64,000 nucleotides of DNA from the NCBI RefSeq assembly GCF_014692505.1, contig NZ_JACNYK010000002.1, forward strand, positions 1,178,001-1,242,000, in the 5' to 3' direction. Below the pieces are notes generated by a model, which saw nothing but the letters and a program-made list of their open reading frames with translations, was not told where the DNA came from and made no database searches. The stretch comes from Sphingobacterium arenae. Its GTDB lineage: Bacteria > Bacteroidota > Bacteroidia > Sphingobacteriales > Sphingobacteriaceae. A program made the position numbers and the translations under genes. Shown here in pieces: positions 17,016 through 25,632 of this stretch (positions within the stretch are counted from its first letter, which is position 1; every line of letters begins with the position of its first letter).

Positions 17016-17579
17016 ATGATTATTTATAGGGATTTATCGGATAATGAATTGTATTTACATCTTCATAAAGGTGATGAAAATGCATTTACAGAAATTTATA
17101 ACCGCTTCTGGAAAAAATTGTTTACGGTAGCGGCTAACCGCGTAGGGTCTTTAGAAGAAGCAGAGGAAATTGTCCAAGACTTATTTACGTCGTTATGGAA
17201 CAAACGTTTTGATATGGTGCTTCGATCGGATTTGGCCAGCTATCTCGCTGTATCCGTAAAATATCGAGTGATCAAATCAATGGATAGAAAGTATAATGAA
17301 AAGCGTTATTTAGATAGTGTATTAGCTAACCGATTGATTGATGACTCTACACAGCAGAAATTAGCGTTTGAAGAGCTGCAAGAGGAATTGGAGAAACATG
17401 TTCAAAAGCTACCCGAAAAATGCCAGTTGGTTTTTCGACTAAGTCGTCAGGATGGTTATTCCCAACAGAAGATAGCAACAGAATTGGGTATTTCGGAAAA
17501 GACGGTGGAAGCGCATTTAGGAAAAGCTTTTAAAAAACTAAGAGCGCGGTTAGCGGGTTTCTTAACAACGCTACTTTAA
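17016..17579 (+). CDS. ECF RNA polymerase sigma factor (FecI-like)
   Basis: 187 residues. Region 2 is visible as GDENAFTEIYNRFWKKLFTV and AEEIVQDLFTSLWNKR; region 4 as LPEKCQLVFRLSRQDGYSQQ followed by ATELGISEKTVEAHLGKAFK, the HTH that reads the -35 element. It should direct transcription of the xylan operon after release from FecR. The gene starts 133 bases from fecR and points away from it. Sigma and FecR genes are usually co-directional, so this arrangement is less common. Confidence 0.93.
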   Translation: MIIYRDLSDNELYLHLHKGDENAFTEIYNRFWKKLFTVAANRVGSLEEAEEIVQDLFTSLWNKRFDMVLRSDLASYLAVSVKYRVIKSMDRKYNEKRYLDSVLANRLIDDSTQQKLAFEELQEELEKHVQKLPEKCQLVFRLSRQDGYSQQKIATELGISEKTVEAHLGKAFKKLRARLAGFLTTLL

Positions 17580-17617
17580 TAACATCGCAAGCTGTTTCCC
17601 CTTCCTACCAAAATGGT

Positions 17618-17650
17618 GGCTACACCTTTATGATGGCATAGCCTTTTGTT
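17618..17650 (+). terminator. Weak terminator candidate after the sigma gene
   Basis: GGCTA (17618-17622) can pair with TAGCC (17639-17643), followed by TTTTGTTT. The stem is short and has an imperfect interior. It lies between convergent genes. Confidence 0.3.
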
Positions 17651-17661
17651 TCACCATTTCC

Positions 17662-18303
17662 TCAGGCTCGATCAGCCACGGGCTCGCTCTTCTTATTGGA
17701 TTTCATGAGTGGTTGAAATATCTGCTTTAGATGCGAAATGTAATTCTTATGATATTCGCTAAAACGTTGTGGAGTGAGTCCTTTAACGATATCGTAAAAA
17801 TGGAAACCGTCTAATTTTGACAAGCCAACAAATTTCATGGCAATGTGGACCCCGAACAAGACGCCGTCGTCTACGGTGGTTTGATCCATCAATTCGTTTT
17901 CGATTGTGAACGCACCTTCAGGTGCGTTCCAACTCGATGTAATCATATACTTTTTTCCTGTTAGCAACCCGCCTGTTCCGTAGTCGATTTCAGGATTTGT
18001 GCGCGTGCGTCCGTCGCTTTTGTAAATCTTTCCACGCCCGTGCTGGAACACCACGTCAATATATTCTTTCAGTTTGTACGGAAGCTGAAACCACCAAATG
18101 GGTGTGTGCACAATAATCGCATCGGCCCACACAAAATTTTCAATTTCCCTTTCTATTTCATATCCTTCTTCCACGTGGGTGGTACGTATTTCAAAACCAA
18201 GTTCGGTCAGGGAATGTCCTGACCATTCGGTCAGCAGTTTGTTGAATAATCCTTTAGATTCATTGAATGCTTGACCTCCATTAATGATAAATATTTTTGC
18301 CAT
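17662..18303 (-). CDS. mdaB: NAD(P)H quinone oxidoreductase, MdaB type
   Basis: 213 residues. It begins MAKIFIINGGQAFNESKG and contains NFVWADAIIVHTPIWWFQLP, then DGRTRTNPEIDYGTGGLLTG and MITSSWNAPEGAF, all typical of MdaB (modulator of drug activity B), an FAD quinone reductase. It reduces quinones by two electrons and protects against redox cyclers. It diverges from a LysR gene across 93 bases, the classic arrangement of a LysR regulator with its target. The C-terminal tail (KSNKKSEPVADRA) is longer than usual and basic. Confidence 0.88.
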   Translation of the reverse strand: MAKIFIINGGQAFNESKGLFNKLLTEWSGHSLTELGFEIRTTHVEEGYEIEREIENFVWADAIIVHTPIWWFQLPYKLKEYIDVVFQHGRGKIYKSDGRTRTNPEIDYGTGGLLTGKKYMITSSWNAPEGAFTIENELMDQTTVDDGVLFGVHIAMKFVGLSKLDGFHFYDIVKGLTPQRFSEYHKNYISHLKQIFQPLMKSNKKSEPVADRA

Positions 18304-18366
18304 TATTTTAGAAATTTATAGATGAGCAACAAAATTATTGAGTTATGTTATATAATAAAAATAATG

Positions 18367-18374
18367 TAAATTTG
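18367..18374 (+). promoter_or_regulatory. Putative -7 box of the LysR gene
   Basis: TAAATTTG fits TAnnTTTG, 22 bases before the start codon. The surrounding sequence is very A/T-rich with several short inverted repeats, so a LysR T-N11-A site cannot be picked out. Confidence 0.3.
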
Positions 18375-18396
18375 ACCAAACTATAATATTTATTAT

Positions 18397-19299
18397 ATGC
18401 AGGCAAATCTTGAATGGTTTCGAACATTTAGGGCCATATATGAAACGGGTACAATGAGTGGCGCGGCGAAACAGCTATTTGTTTCGCAGCCGGGGGTAGG
18501 TTTGCATCTAAACGCGCTGGAAACCTATACCGGTTTCCCTTTGTTCGAACGCACGTCTCGGCGTATGATTCCTACCGAGAAAGGAAAGTTGCTTTACCAG
18601 CAAATGTTAAAGTCTTTGCTTATTATGGAAGATATTGAGATGCGTTTTCGACGGAAATCGGGTCGTGAGAGGTCTACCGTTAGTGTGGGTATGTGCGTGG
18701 AAACTTTCCAACAGGCCCTAGAGAAATATATTCCGGATCTAAATTTTAATCTGATCATGAGGTTTGGCAGTAACGAGGAGCTGATGCAATCGTTAGAAAG
18801 CGGATCCGTGGATTTAATATTAACTTCTTCTGTTTCTAGCCGAAGTAATTTGATCTATACTCCTTTTACTACGGAGAGGTTTACGCTGGTTGCAGGTCGA
18901 CATACGGATATTTCGTCCTTTCGAATTCAAGATGGCAAAGAGGCCCTCAAAGGATGGATGAAATCCCAACTTTGGTATAGCACTGCGGCAAATATGAGTT
19001 TCCTGAACGAGTTCTGGGAATGTAACTTCGGTGAACGTCCTGATTTTGTTCCTAATTATATCGTGCCCAATAAGTTCTCTATCATCCGATGTCTGTCAAC
19101 GGGAAGTGGCCTAGCTATTTTGCCTGATTTTTTATGTAAAGATGCAATGGATAATCAAAAAATCTATAAAATCTGGGATGGTGACAAACCTATTGAGAAT
19201 ACTTTATATTTTGGAAAAAGAAAACAGTCTCTTTTTATGGATGAGATAGAATGTATAGAAAAAATTTTGGTGGATGAGTTTCATATCCCGCCCATATGA
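18397..19299 (+). CDS. LysR-family transcriptional regulator
   Basis: 300 residues. The N-terminal HTH is standard (LEWFRTFRAIYETGTMSGAA, LFVSQPGVGLHLNALE, FPLFERTSRRMIPTEKGK). The effector domain follows from about residue 90 (TVSVGMCVETFQ, GSVDLILTSS, TTERFTLVAGRH, GSGLAILPDFL). It diverges from mdaB and most likely regulates it in response to a quinone-like or oxidant ligand; the ligand is an inference. Confidence 0.92.
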   Translation: MQANLEWFRTFRAIYETGTMSGAAKQLFVSQPGVGLHLNALETYTGFPLFERTSRRMIPTEKGKLLYQQMLKSLLIMEDIEMRFRRKSGRERSTVSVGMCVETFQQALEKYIPDLNFNLIMRFGSNEELMQSLESGSVDLILTSSVSSRSNLIYTPFTTERFTLVAGRHTDISSFRIQDGKEALKGWMKSQLWYSTAANMSFLNEFWECNFGERPDFVPNYIVPNKFSIIRCLSTGSGLAILPDFLCKDAMDNQKIYKIWDGDKPIENTLYFGKRKQSLFMDEIECIEKILVDEFHIPPI

Positions 19300-19363
19300 A
19301 ACCTCATTGCTTTTGGCACTCCATTTTCCATCAAAAGACAGCCGTAGCCGACCCAATATACCG

Positions 19364-20581
19364 CTATATTTTCTTCAACAACGGCATACCAAAACCCGGT
19401 GCCGATGGAGGGATTAATTTACCGTCTTTAATGATGTAACCAGAAAGATCCACCTCATCCGAAGAGCTGGTGACACCTTCGATGGTCACGGTATTACCTA
19501 ATCCGCCCGTTAAATGCGCCGTATAATTGGTCTTTAGAAGTGAACCCCAGGCATGTGGTGACGCTTGCGCGCCCAATTTTTTGAGTTCAGGCATCAATCT
19601 TCGCCAATTGGTAAACCCTAACCCTTCGATATCGGTTAAGTGCACATCCAATAGGTCCTTCTGAATTAGTTCTTTTAAAAATTGTTGATCAGGATCTGCC
19701 TCGCCGTCTGCCAATAATGTTTTGATGTCTTCGCTTTTTATAAAATTACGTAACTTCTGATAGTCGGCAATGGTTTCATGAAAAGGTTCTTCTATCCAAA
19801 ACAGTTTAATACCCGCAATACCTTTCAAATAATCAATAAATTGGTCAGAAGTAAATCCGTTGTTGCCATCGACGAGAATGTCACAATCAGGAAAAGCTTG
19901 TGCCACGGCCTGGGTGACGTCAATGTCACGCTGTAATCCCTCTTTATACGGCATCCACTTATGCCCACGGCCTATTTTCAGCTTGAACTGTCTGTATCCG
20001 ACATTATAGTCATAACGGCATTCTTCCAATATACGGTCGATGCCTGCAGGTTTCTCGGCCGGTTCCAAATCATCAAAATAGATCATACCGCTATAATAGT
20101 TTGTGATAAATGGTTTATCTTTCCCTAATAAAGCATATACCGGCTTTTGTAAAATTACACCTGCAAGATCGTGAAGCGCCATATCGAACGGAATATGTCG
20201 ATCCTGCAACGTACCCATCTTAACTGAAAACAGCTCTGATACGTTTTTACCGACAAGTTCACCCATAATCTTTTCAGCATCATGCTTTCCCCCTCGTAAA
20301 GAAGCCCAGCCGACGGCTCCTTTGTCTGTGATCAAGCAGACTATTTCTACATTTGGTCCGTAACCATGCAGATCGAGGCGAGCATTTTTACCAACCAGAC
20401 GCGGATAGTTCAGCTTTACGGTTGAAAATTTGATTTCCTGTATCCGATGGTAAGCCAACTCCTTGTCATCGACTGTTCTATCGGCGAGTGATGTTAGGTA
20501 CATAGCGTGACTTTTGCCACTAAAAAGAGTGGCTGAAGCGATACCTACGTTGAGCGTCTGTAAAAATGTTCTTCTTTTCAT
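19364..20581 (-). CDS. Enolase-superfamily (mandelate racemase/muconate-lactonising type) enzyme, probably Tat-exported
   Basis: 405 residues from the ATG at 20581. The start KRRTFLQTLNVGIASATLFS is a twin-arginine-like signal (RRxFL) followed by a hydrophobic stretch, which suggests export to the periplasm. The enolase-superfamily barrel has FKLKIG (KxK general base), metal ligands in DILVDGNNG, LFWIEEPF and the TLLADGEAD/LTDIE region, and SPHAWGS near the end (His). Enzymes of this group dehydrate or epimerise acid sugars or amino acids. The substrate is unknown. It is a single gene with no sugar transporter beside it. Confidence 0.82.
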   Translation of the reverse strand: MKRRTFLQTLNVGIASATLFSGKSHAMYLTSLADRTVDDKELAYHRIQEIKFSTVKLNYPRLVGKNARLDLHGYGPNVEIVCLITDKGAVGWASLRGGKHDAEKIMGELVGKNVSELFSVKMGTLQDRHIPFDMALHDLAGVILQKPVYALLGKDKPFITNYYSGMIYFDDLEPAEKPAGIDRILEECRYDYNVGYRQFKLKIGRGHKWMPYKEGLQRDIDVTQAVAQAFPDCDILVDGNNGFTSDQFIDYLKGIAGIKLFWIEEPFHETIADYQKLRNFIKSEDIKTLLADGEADPDQQFLKELIQKDLLDVHLTDIEGLGFTNWRRLMPELKKLGAQASPHAWGSLLKTNYTAHLTGGLGNTVTIEGVTSSSDEVDLSGYIIKDGKLIPPSAPGFGMPLLKKI

Positions 20582-20844
20582 ATGGTATTTATTTTGTTTA
20601 TAACTGTATAACAATCTGAATAGAAATAGAGTAGCTCCTCAGAGGCTTTTTGTATTAACTAAGATTCCCTATCTGTTCGGATTGCTAAAAATACAATAAA
20701 ATCGAACACTTCTTATAACAATACTGTCTCAATATATTTACATTGTGTATCAATTCTTCGGAAACTAGGTATGGATATCGTGATTTTTCACTTCTTCGAC
20801 GTTAGATACATCGTCGGTACACAAAGCTTGGGATGCGATAAATA

Positions 20845-21399
20845 TTATAGACAGTTTTTCGTTTTCTCTACGACAAACTGTTGTCTCTCTAAAACGGAAG
20901 TTTTAGGTACTTCAATTACATTGTAACCGTATGATAGATAGGTTTCTTTCATCTTATCAAAGGTGAATAAAGCCTCTTTCCAGGACTGCTTCCGTTCGCT
21001 ATCCGTTTGGTAGATCTCTCTCCATGGCGGAAGAATAAAGACATTGCTGTTATATACGCTTTTATGGATGACTTCCCGGGTCTCCTCGGATACCGGTATA
21101 TTCTCCATATTCATATAACAAATGGTATCTAAAATACCACGGTCAAAATATACGGGGTCAGTGAATTTTTTATTTTTTATTTTCTCAAACGTTCTTACCG
21201 AAGCGTCAAACATCAATTGAGCATATAAGGCTTTGTTTCTCCATGGTATACCGTCACCACCTATCGTTAACTGATCTTTAATAACTCTTCTTGCTTCTTC
21301 TTCAACGGTTATACAACCTATTCTTCTAAGCTCATTTATCAGTGTTGTTTTTCCAACTCCGGGACCACCGGTAATTATATAAAAATTGTTTGTTCCCAT
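20845..21399 (-). CDS. AAA_28-type P-loop ATPase/kinase-like protein
   Basis: 184 residues. The Walker A motif GGPGVGKTTL lies at about residues 11-20. VEEEARRVIKDQL and YFDRGILDTICYM follow, the pattern of the NadR/AAA_28 P-loop family, which is related to nucleotide kinases. PPWREIYQTDSERKQSWKEA is typical of this group. Members are found as single genes in many Bacteroidota; the substrate is unknown. A 230-base gap separates it from the enolase-type gene. Confidence 0.8.
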   Translation of the reverse strand: MGTNNFYIITGGPGVGKTTLINELRRIGCITVEEEARRVIKDQLTIGGDGIPWRNKALYAQLMFDASVRTFEKIKNKKFTDPVYFDRGILDTICYMNMENIPVSEETREVIHKSVYNSNVFILPPWREIYQTDSERKQSWKEALFTFDKMKETYLSYGYNVIEVPKTSVLERQQFVVEKTKNCL

Positions 21400-21817
21400 T
21401 TTCTGTTCTATTGTTTATTAAAAATTGAGAAAAAGTTCAACCAAGCCATCATGTTAAATTAACAGGTTGTATTTTTTGAAATATGGTCATGATAAGTTGT
21501 TCAAATCGTCGTCGTTTGGCGGAAATGCACTCCGTTTTAATACGCGTTTTTATCGTAGAAATATCCAACAGAATTTCTTCGAAAACAAACGACTTGGTAA
21601 CCGATATGCTGAAAGCGTGATAATAATAATAAATTATTTTGAACAAACCATAAATTTATCGACTAAGGTTAGCAAGCCTCTGGCAGATACGGGTATACTG
21701 CACATCAAAACTTGAACTAGTTAATTTTTTTTATATATTTATTCACGGTTCGAGACAAAATAAACTTCTTAGTCTGCCGTATGTGTTTTTAAATTTTCAC
21801 TACATCAAGCTTTTGAT
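21400..21817. other. Gene-free stretch, 418 bases
   Basis: A/T-rich between a minus-strand and a plus-strand gene, so it holds both promoters. Short open frames on both strands (about 21449-21715) overlap each other and have no recognisable protein features. No strong hairpin or repeat is seen. Confidence 0.5.
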
Positions 21818-23011
21818 ATGAATATAAAATATTTATCTATTTTACTTTTCAGCATAATGCTATCGGTATGGCAAGTTTGTGCAATACCTATTAATGGGGG
21901 ACAAAAAATAGATTATGCGCAGGAAATTAGTAAAACCATTATGCACAAATGGCCGGACTCCCTGAGCAGATTAGATGGAAAATCGGCGGGTTGGTCGTAT
22001 GATATCGGACTGTTTCTAGAAGCAATCGCTAATGTTTATGCTAGGACAGGCGATCAAACCTATTTTGATTATATTCAAAAGCAAATGGATAGATTCTTAT
22101 TACCTGATGGTAATATTAAGTTTTACGATCAGGCTTCTTATAATATAGATTACGTTCGTAATGGAAAAATTATGATCTATCTGTTTGAGAAGACTGATCA
22201 GCAGAAGTATGCGGACGCTGCTAAATACATCAGACAGCAATTATATACGCATCCAAGAACGAGTGAAGGCGGTTTTTGGCATAAGAAACGATATCCCCAC
22301 CAAATGTGGTTAGATGGATTATATATGGGACAACCCTTCTATGCACATTATTCAAAAGTATTTAATGAACCAAATAATTTTGATGACATTGCTAAACAGT
22401 TTATCTTGATGGAAAAATATTCGCGGGATAGTGAAACGGGGTTGTTGCACCATGCTTGGGATGAAAGTAAAAAGCAACGTTGGTCGAATAGACAAACGGG
22501 GAAATCTCCGAATATATGGGGTAGAGCGATGGGATGGTATGGTACCGCTCTCGTAGATGTTTTAGAGTATTTTCCGGAAGATCATCCTAAACGCGATACT
22601 TTGCTCGCTATATTAAATCGATTTGTGGAAGCAGTAGCAAAAGTACAACACCCTAGTAATGGTGTTTGGTATCAGGTGGTCGATAAAGCTTCTCAGGAAG
22701 GGAACTATCCCGAAGCTTCCGCTTCATCTATGTTTGTATACACCATGTTAAAGGGAAGCAGATTGGGGTACATCTCTCCAAAATATCGAACGATAGGAAA
22801 AAAAGGGTATGAGGGATTAATTAAACAGTTTATCGAAAAGGGAGATGATGGTTATTATCATTTAAACGGAACGGTTATGGTTTCTGGTCTAGGGGGTGAT
22901 CCGTACAGAGATGGTAGTTTTGAATATTATATGAGCGAGCCTGTTATACAAGATGATCCAAAAGGAATGGGGGCTTTTGTATTGGCTGCTAATGAAGCCA
23001 TGCTGGAATAA
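21818..23011 (+). CDS. Secreted GH88/GH105 unsaturated uronyl hydrolase
   Basis: 397 residues. A signal peptide lies at about 1-22 (LSIMLSVWQVCA). The alpha/alpha barrel motifs include GWSYDIGLFLEAIANVYARTG, IDYVRNGKIMIYLF, FWHKKRYPHQMWLDGLYMGQ with its catalytic Asp, NIWGRAMGWYGTALVDVLEY, and the end motif VSGLGGDPYRDGSFEYYMSE, which is characteristic of unsaturated rhamnogalacturonyl hydrolases (YteR/YesR group). These remove the 4,5-unsaturated uronic acid left by pectin lyases. No pectin lyase is nearby in this window. Confidence 0.92.
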   Translation: MNIKYLSILLFSIMLSVWQVCAIPINGGQKIDYAQEISKTIMHKWPDSLSRLDGKSAGWSYDIGLFLEAIANVYARTGDQTYFDYIQKQMDRFLLPDGNIKFYDQASYNIDYVRNGKIMIYLFEKTDQQKYADAAKYIRQQLYTHPRTSEGGFWHKKRYPHQMWLDGLYMGQPFYAHYSKVFNEPNNFDDIAKQFILMEKYSRDSETGLLHHAWDESKKQRWSNRQTGKSPNIWGRAMGWYGTALVDVLEYFPEDHPKRDTLLAILNRFVEAVAKVQHPSNGVWYQVVDKASQEGNYPEASASSMFVYTMLKGSRLGYISPKYRTIGKKGYEGLIKQFIEKGDDGYYHLNGTVMVSGLGGDPYRDGSFEYYMSEPVIQDDPKGMGAFVLAANEAMLE

Positions 23012-23016
23012 ACGAC

Positions 23017-23472
23017 ATGGATAAAAACCTCCATATTAAAAAGCTATCTATCAACGATATCGTGCGTTTTGAACAACTTATCAAGTTATTCGCAGACATT
23101 TTTGAGATGACAGAGTTTTTCATGCCAAAACGTGCGTACCTTCATAAATTGCTCTCTAAAGACGATTTTCACGTGTTTGTAGTTCTAAAAGAAAGTTCGG
23201 TGATAGGCGGTTTGACCGTTTACACGTTGAATCAATATTATTGCGAAAAACCTTTAGCCTATATTTTTGATGTGGCAGTGTGTCCTCAATGGCAGCGACA
23301 CGGTGTGGGAACAACTTTAATCCAAGAGACAAAACTTTATTTTCAGCAGAACGGGTACGAAGAATTGTTTGTACAAGCAGAAAAAGCCGACACGCATGCG
23401 TTGGACTTTTATCGAAAAACACAACCTACTGCCGAGGACGATGTTTTACACTTTACGTGGGAAAAACGATAA
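23017..23472 (+). CDS. GNAT acetyltransferase resembling aminoglycoside 3-N-acetyltransferase type I
   Basis: 151 residues, starting only 5 bases after the GH105 gene, so the two are probably on one transcript although their functions look unrelated. Motifs are VVLKESSVIGGLTVYTLNQY, LAYIFDVAVCPQWQRHGVGT (acetyl-CoA pyrophosphate loop Q/R-x-x-G-x-G/A) and GYEELFVQAEKADTHALDFY. The order and the central FDVAV strand resemble the AAC(3)-I group. Whether it acts on aminoglycosides cannot be told from sequence. Confidence 0.82.
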   Translation: MDKNLHIKKLSINDIVRFEQLIKLFADIFEMTEFFMPKRAYLHKLLSKDDFHVFVVLKESSVIGGLTVYTLNQYYCEKPLAYIFDVAVCPQWQRHGVGTTLIQETKLYFQQNGYEELFVQAEKADTHALDFYRKTQPTAEDDVLHFTWEKR

Positions 23473-23606
23473 CCTCCTATCTATTTTAATCGGGATGATT
23501 TTTTTACTCTATATTATTACGACGCGTATAGCTTTCTGAAAATAATTTCTTAAATTGTCTTAATTATAAGCCTGACACATGGAATTGTTCGGTTAAATTA
23601 AGGATC

Positions 23607-24221
23607 ATGTGGACATTTGCGATTAAACAGAAAATGACGGCAGCCATTCTGTTGTTCACTGTAATTGGTCTGGTAATGCTGACCAATATGCGTGAGCAAC
23701 GAATTGCCACACGAATAAGTATAGCGGTTACTTCCATTTACGAAGATCGACTGGTAGTAGCACAATATATCCTCCTATTATCAAGACAAATGGAGGGCAT
23801 CACTACCGCCTTAAACAGTAAACACGACGGTGTTACTGCACTGGTAAACGCCCGTCTAGCGGACGTAGCCGCACTCAATGAGCTATACGAAAAAACGACA
23901 CTCACGGATATGGAAAGAACTAATTTTGAAATTTTCAAGCAGCACTGTCAAGCCATATCCGTAAACAATGATAGCGACCATGCCTCAGCATTATTGGCGG
24001 CACGTGCAGCGGGGGACACGTTGCAGACCTTGTCTTCTATACAGGTAGAGGAGGGAAAAAAGCAATTAGACGAGGTCCTAAATATGACTTATTTCTCAAA
24101 TATATTATCCTATTTGGAGCTCGTGATTCTCATTATCATCGCTATAATCATCCAAGCACTTGTGTTTACTTCAAAAACGCTAAGGGGAATCAAAAAACAG
24201 ACGAACGAAAATTTGAATTGA
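23607..24221 (+). CDS. Membrane protein with four-helix-bundle (MCP-type) sensor domain
   Basis: 204 residues. Two membrane helices, at about 8-27 (MTAAILLFTVIGLVMLTNMR) and 165-188 (LSYLELVILIIIAIIIQALV), flank an all-helical periplasmic region of about 135 residues like the 4HB_MCP sensor domain. There is no HAMP, methyl-accepting or kinase domain after the second helix; the chain ends 16 residues later. It could sense small ligands and work with a partner, or be truncated. A different frame continues with protein-like sequence to about 24321. Confidence 0.7.
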   Translation: MWTFAIKQKMTAAILLFTVIGLVMLTNMREQRIATRISIAVTSIYEDRLVVAQYILLLSRQMEGITTALNSKHDGVTALVNARLADVAALNELYEKTTLTDMERTNFEIFKQHCQAISVNNDSDHASALLAARAAGDTLQTLSSIQVEEGKKQLDEVLNMTYFSNILSYLELVILIIIAIIIQALVFTSKTLRGIKKQTNENLN

Positions 24222-24376
24222 ATATAATAGCTATCCCATTACAACAACGGGACCTATATGTCATGATAAGAACGGAAAGGCATTTAGCCGATAAAGTCGG
24301 GGACGACCTATATTATTTTAAGTAGATTTGTTATTTACAATTTGTGCTTATTATAAATAAATGTAAAACAATAGGA

Positions 24377-25021
24377 ATGGTGAATGCAAATCAAGTTGAT
24401 GCAATTATTTTTGACATGGACGGCACCCTCTGGAATGGTGTAGAATGTTATGTTCGAGGATTTAACGATTTTTTCAGGAGCAAAAATATCGAAAAAAAGC
24501 TGGTAAAGCAGGATCTCTATGGGCTCATGGGGATGGAGGAAGATAAATATCTAGAAATTATGTTACCTGAATTTCCTTACAAAGAAAGAAAGATGATGTA
24601 TAAAGACATCATCGACCTTCAATATGAAAATATTAAAACACATGGAGGGGAACTGTATCCCTATGTAAGCGAAGGATTGGAGGAATTGAGCCGACATTAT
24701 AAACTGTTTATAGTAAGTAATTGTGCTGAATTTACCATTAAGTATTTTACGGAATGGGCTGGCATTGGAAAACATATCACAGATAGCATTGCACATGCTC
24801 CCAATTTTAAACCTAAGCACAAGAATATAAGGTACCTAATGGATAAGTATGCCTTTAAAAAACCTGTATATGTCGGAGATACGGCTGCCGATGGCGAACA
24901 GTCTAAGATCGCCGATATTCCTTTCGTATTTGTTAACTATGGATTTGGAGAAGCGACGACGTATGACTTAAAATTTAATTCGTTTGAAGAATTAACGCAT
25001 TATTTCGTTCCTCGTATTTGA
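24377..25021 (+). CDS. HAD-superfamily phosphatase
   Basis: 214 residues from the ATG at 24377 (MVNANQVDAIIFDMDGTLWNG). Motif I is FDMDGTLWN with the nucleophile Asp, motif II is FIVSNCAEF, motif III is the Lys in APNFKPKHKNI, and motif IV is VYVGDTAADGEQ. The cap inserted after motif I is helical, as in the phosphoglycolate phosphatase/beta-phosphoglucomutase-like subgroup. An upstream GTG at 24344 would add 11 residues that are not conserved in the family. The substrate is unknown. Confidence 0.87.
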   Translation: MVNANQVDAIIFDMDGTLWNGVECYVRGFNDFFRSKNIEKKLVKQDLYGLMGMEEDKYLEIMLPEFPYKERKMMYKDIIDLQYENIKTHGGELYPYVSEGLEELSRHYKLFIVSNCAEFTIKYFTEWAGIGKHITDSIAHAPNFKPKHKNIRYLMDKYAFKKPVYVGDTAADGEQSKIADIPFVFVNYGFGEATTYDLKFNSFEELTHYFVPRI

Positions 25022-25114
25022 GGAAATATTTTCTTGCCACAAGACAACTTGGTTTTAATTCAACCGTTTTATATTTGTGTTCATAAGGAACTCCAAATTG
25101 AAATACTATTGTTT

Positions 25115-25555
25115 ATGAAACTTACAGCAAAAGCTACCCTACAAATTCAAAAACCGATACAGGAAGTTTTTGAAGCTATAGTAAATCCTGATAAAATAAC
25201 GAAATATTTTATTTCTGAAAGTTCGGGTCGTATGGAAACAGGTAAAGAACTTACTTGGGAATTTGGAGATTTTCCAGGTAAATTCCCTGTCAGCGTTACG
25301 GAAATACAACCGAATAGATTCATTGCATTTGTATGGGACGAGGAAACCGTTGTACGTATTACGTTGGAAGAACAACCAGACAAAAGCACAGTCGTCAAAG
25401 TTACGGAGGGCGACAAAGAATTAAACGAAAAAAATCTCACATGGCTTACGGACAATACATTTGGCTGGGGTAATTTTCTCGATTGTATGAAGGCTTACCT
25501 AGAATACGGAATTCAGCTTCGCAAAGGTGCTTTCGATTATATGGAGCCATCATGA
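25115..25555 (+). CDS. SRPBCC (AHSA1-like) domain protein
   Basis: 146 residues from the ATG at 25115 (MKLTAKATLQIQKPIQEVFE). The START/AHSA1 fold is indicated by ATLQIQKPIQEVFEAIVNPD, ITKYFISESSGRME, LTWEFGDFPGKFPVSVTEIQ and the final TFGWGNFLDCMKAYLEYGI. Such proteins bind hydrophobic ligands in a cavity; function unknown. A TTG at 25034 opens the same frame further upstream, but the 27 extra residues are not conserved in the family. Confidence 0.85.
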   Translation: MKLTAKATLQIQKPIQEVFEAIVNPDKITKYFISESSGRMETGKELTWEFGDFPGKFPVSVTEIQPNRFIAFVWDEETVVRITLEEQPDKSTVVKVTEGDKELNEKNLTWLTDNTFGWGNFLDCMKAYLEYGIQLRKGAFDYMEPS

Positions 25556-25632
25556 TTTATTCAAACCATACAAAAGGAGAATAATCCTTTGGTAAGCTTT
25601 GAAACAAACAATGTTTACGATTGGTATTGGGT

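Noticed and set aside
20640..20665. Possible hairpin in the gap before the P-loop ATPase gene
   Set aside because: The arms do not pair beyond three bases when checked.
21449..21715. Overlapping short open frames on both strands
   Set aside because: They mask each other, have no signal, motif or clean start, and are better explained as chance in an A/T-rich intergenic region.
25571..25592. Weak hairpin AAAGGA/TCCTTT between the AHSA1 and DUF1697 genes
   Set aside because: Only six paired bases without a T run; too weak to call a terminator.
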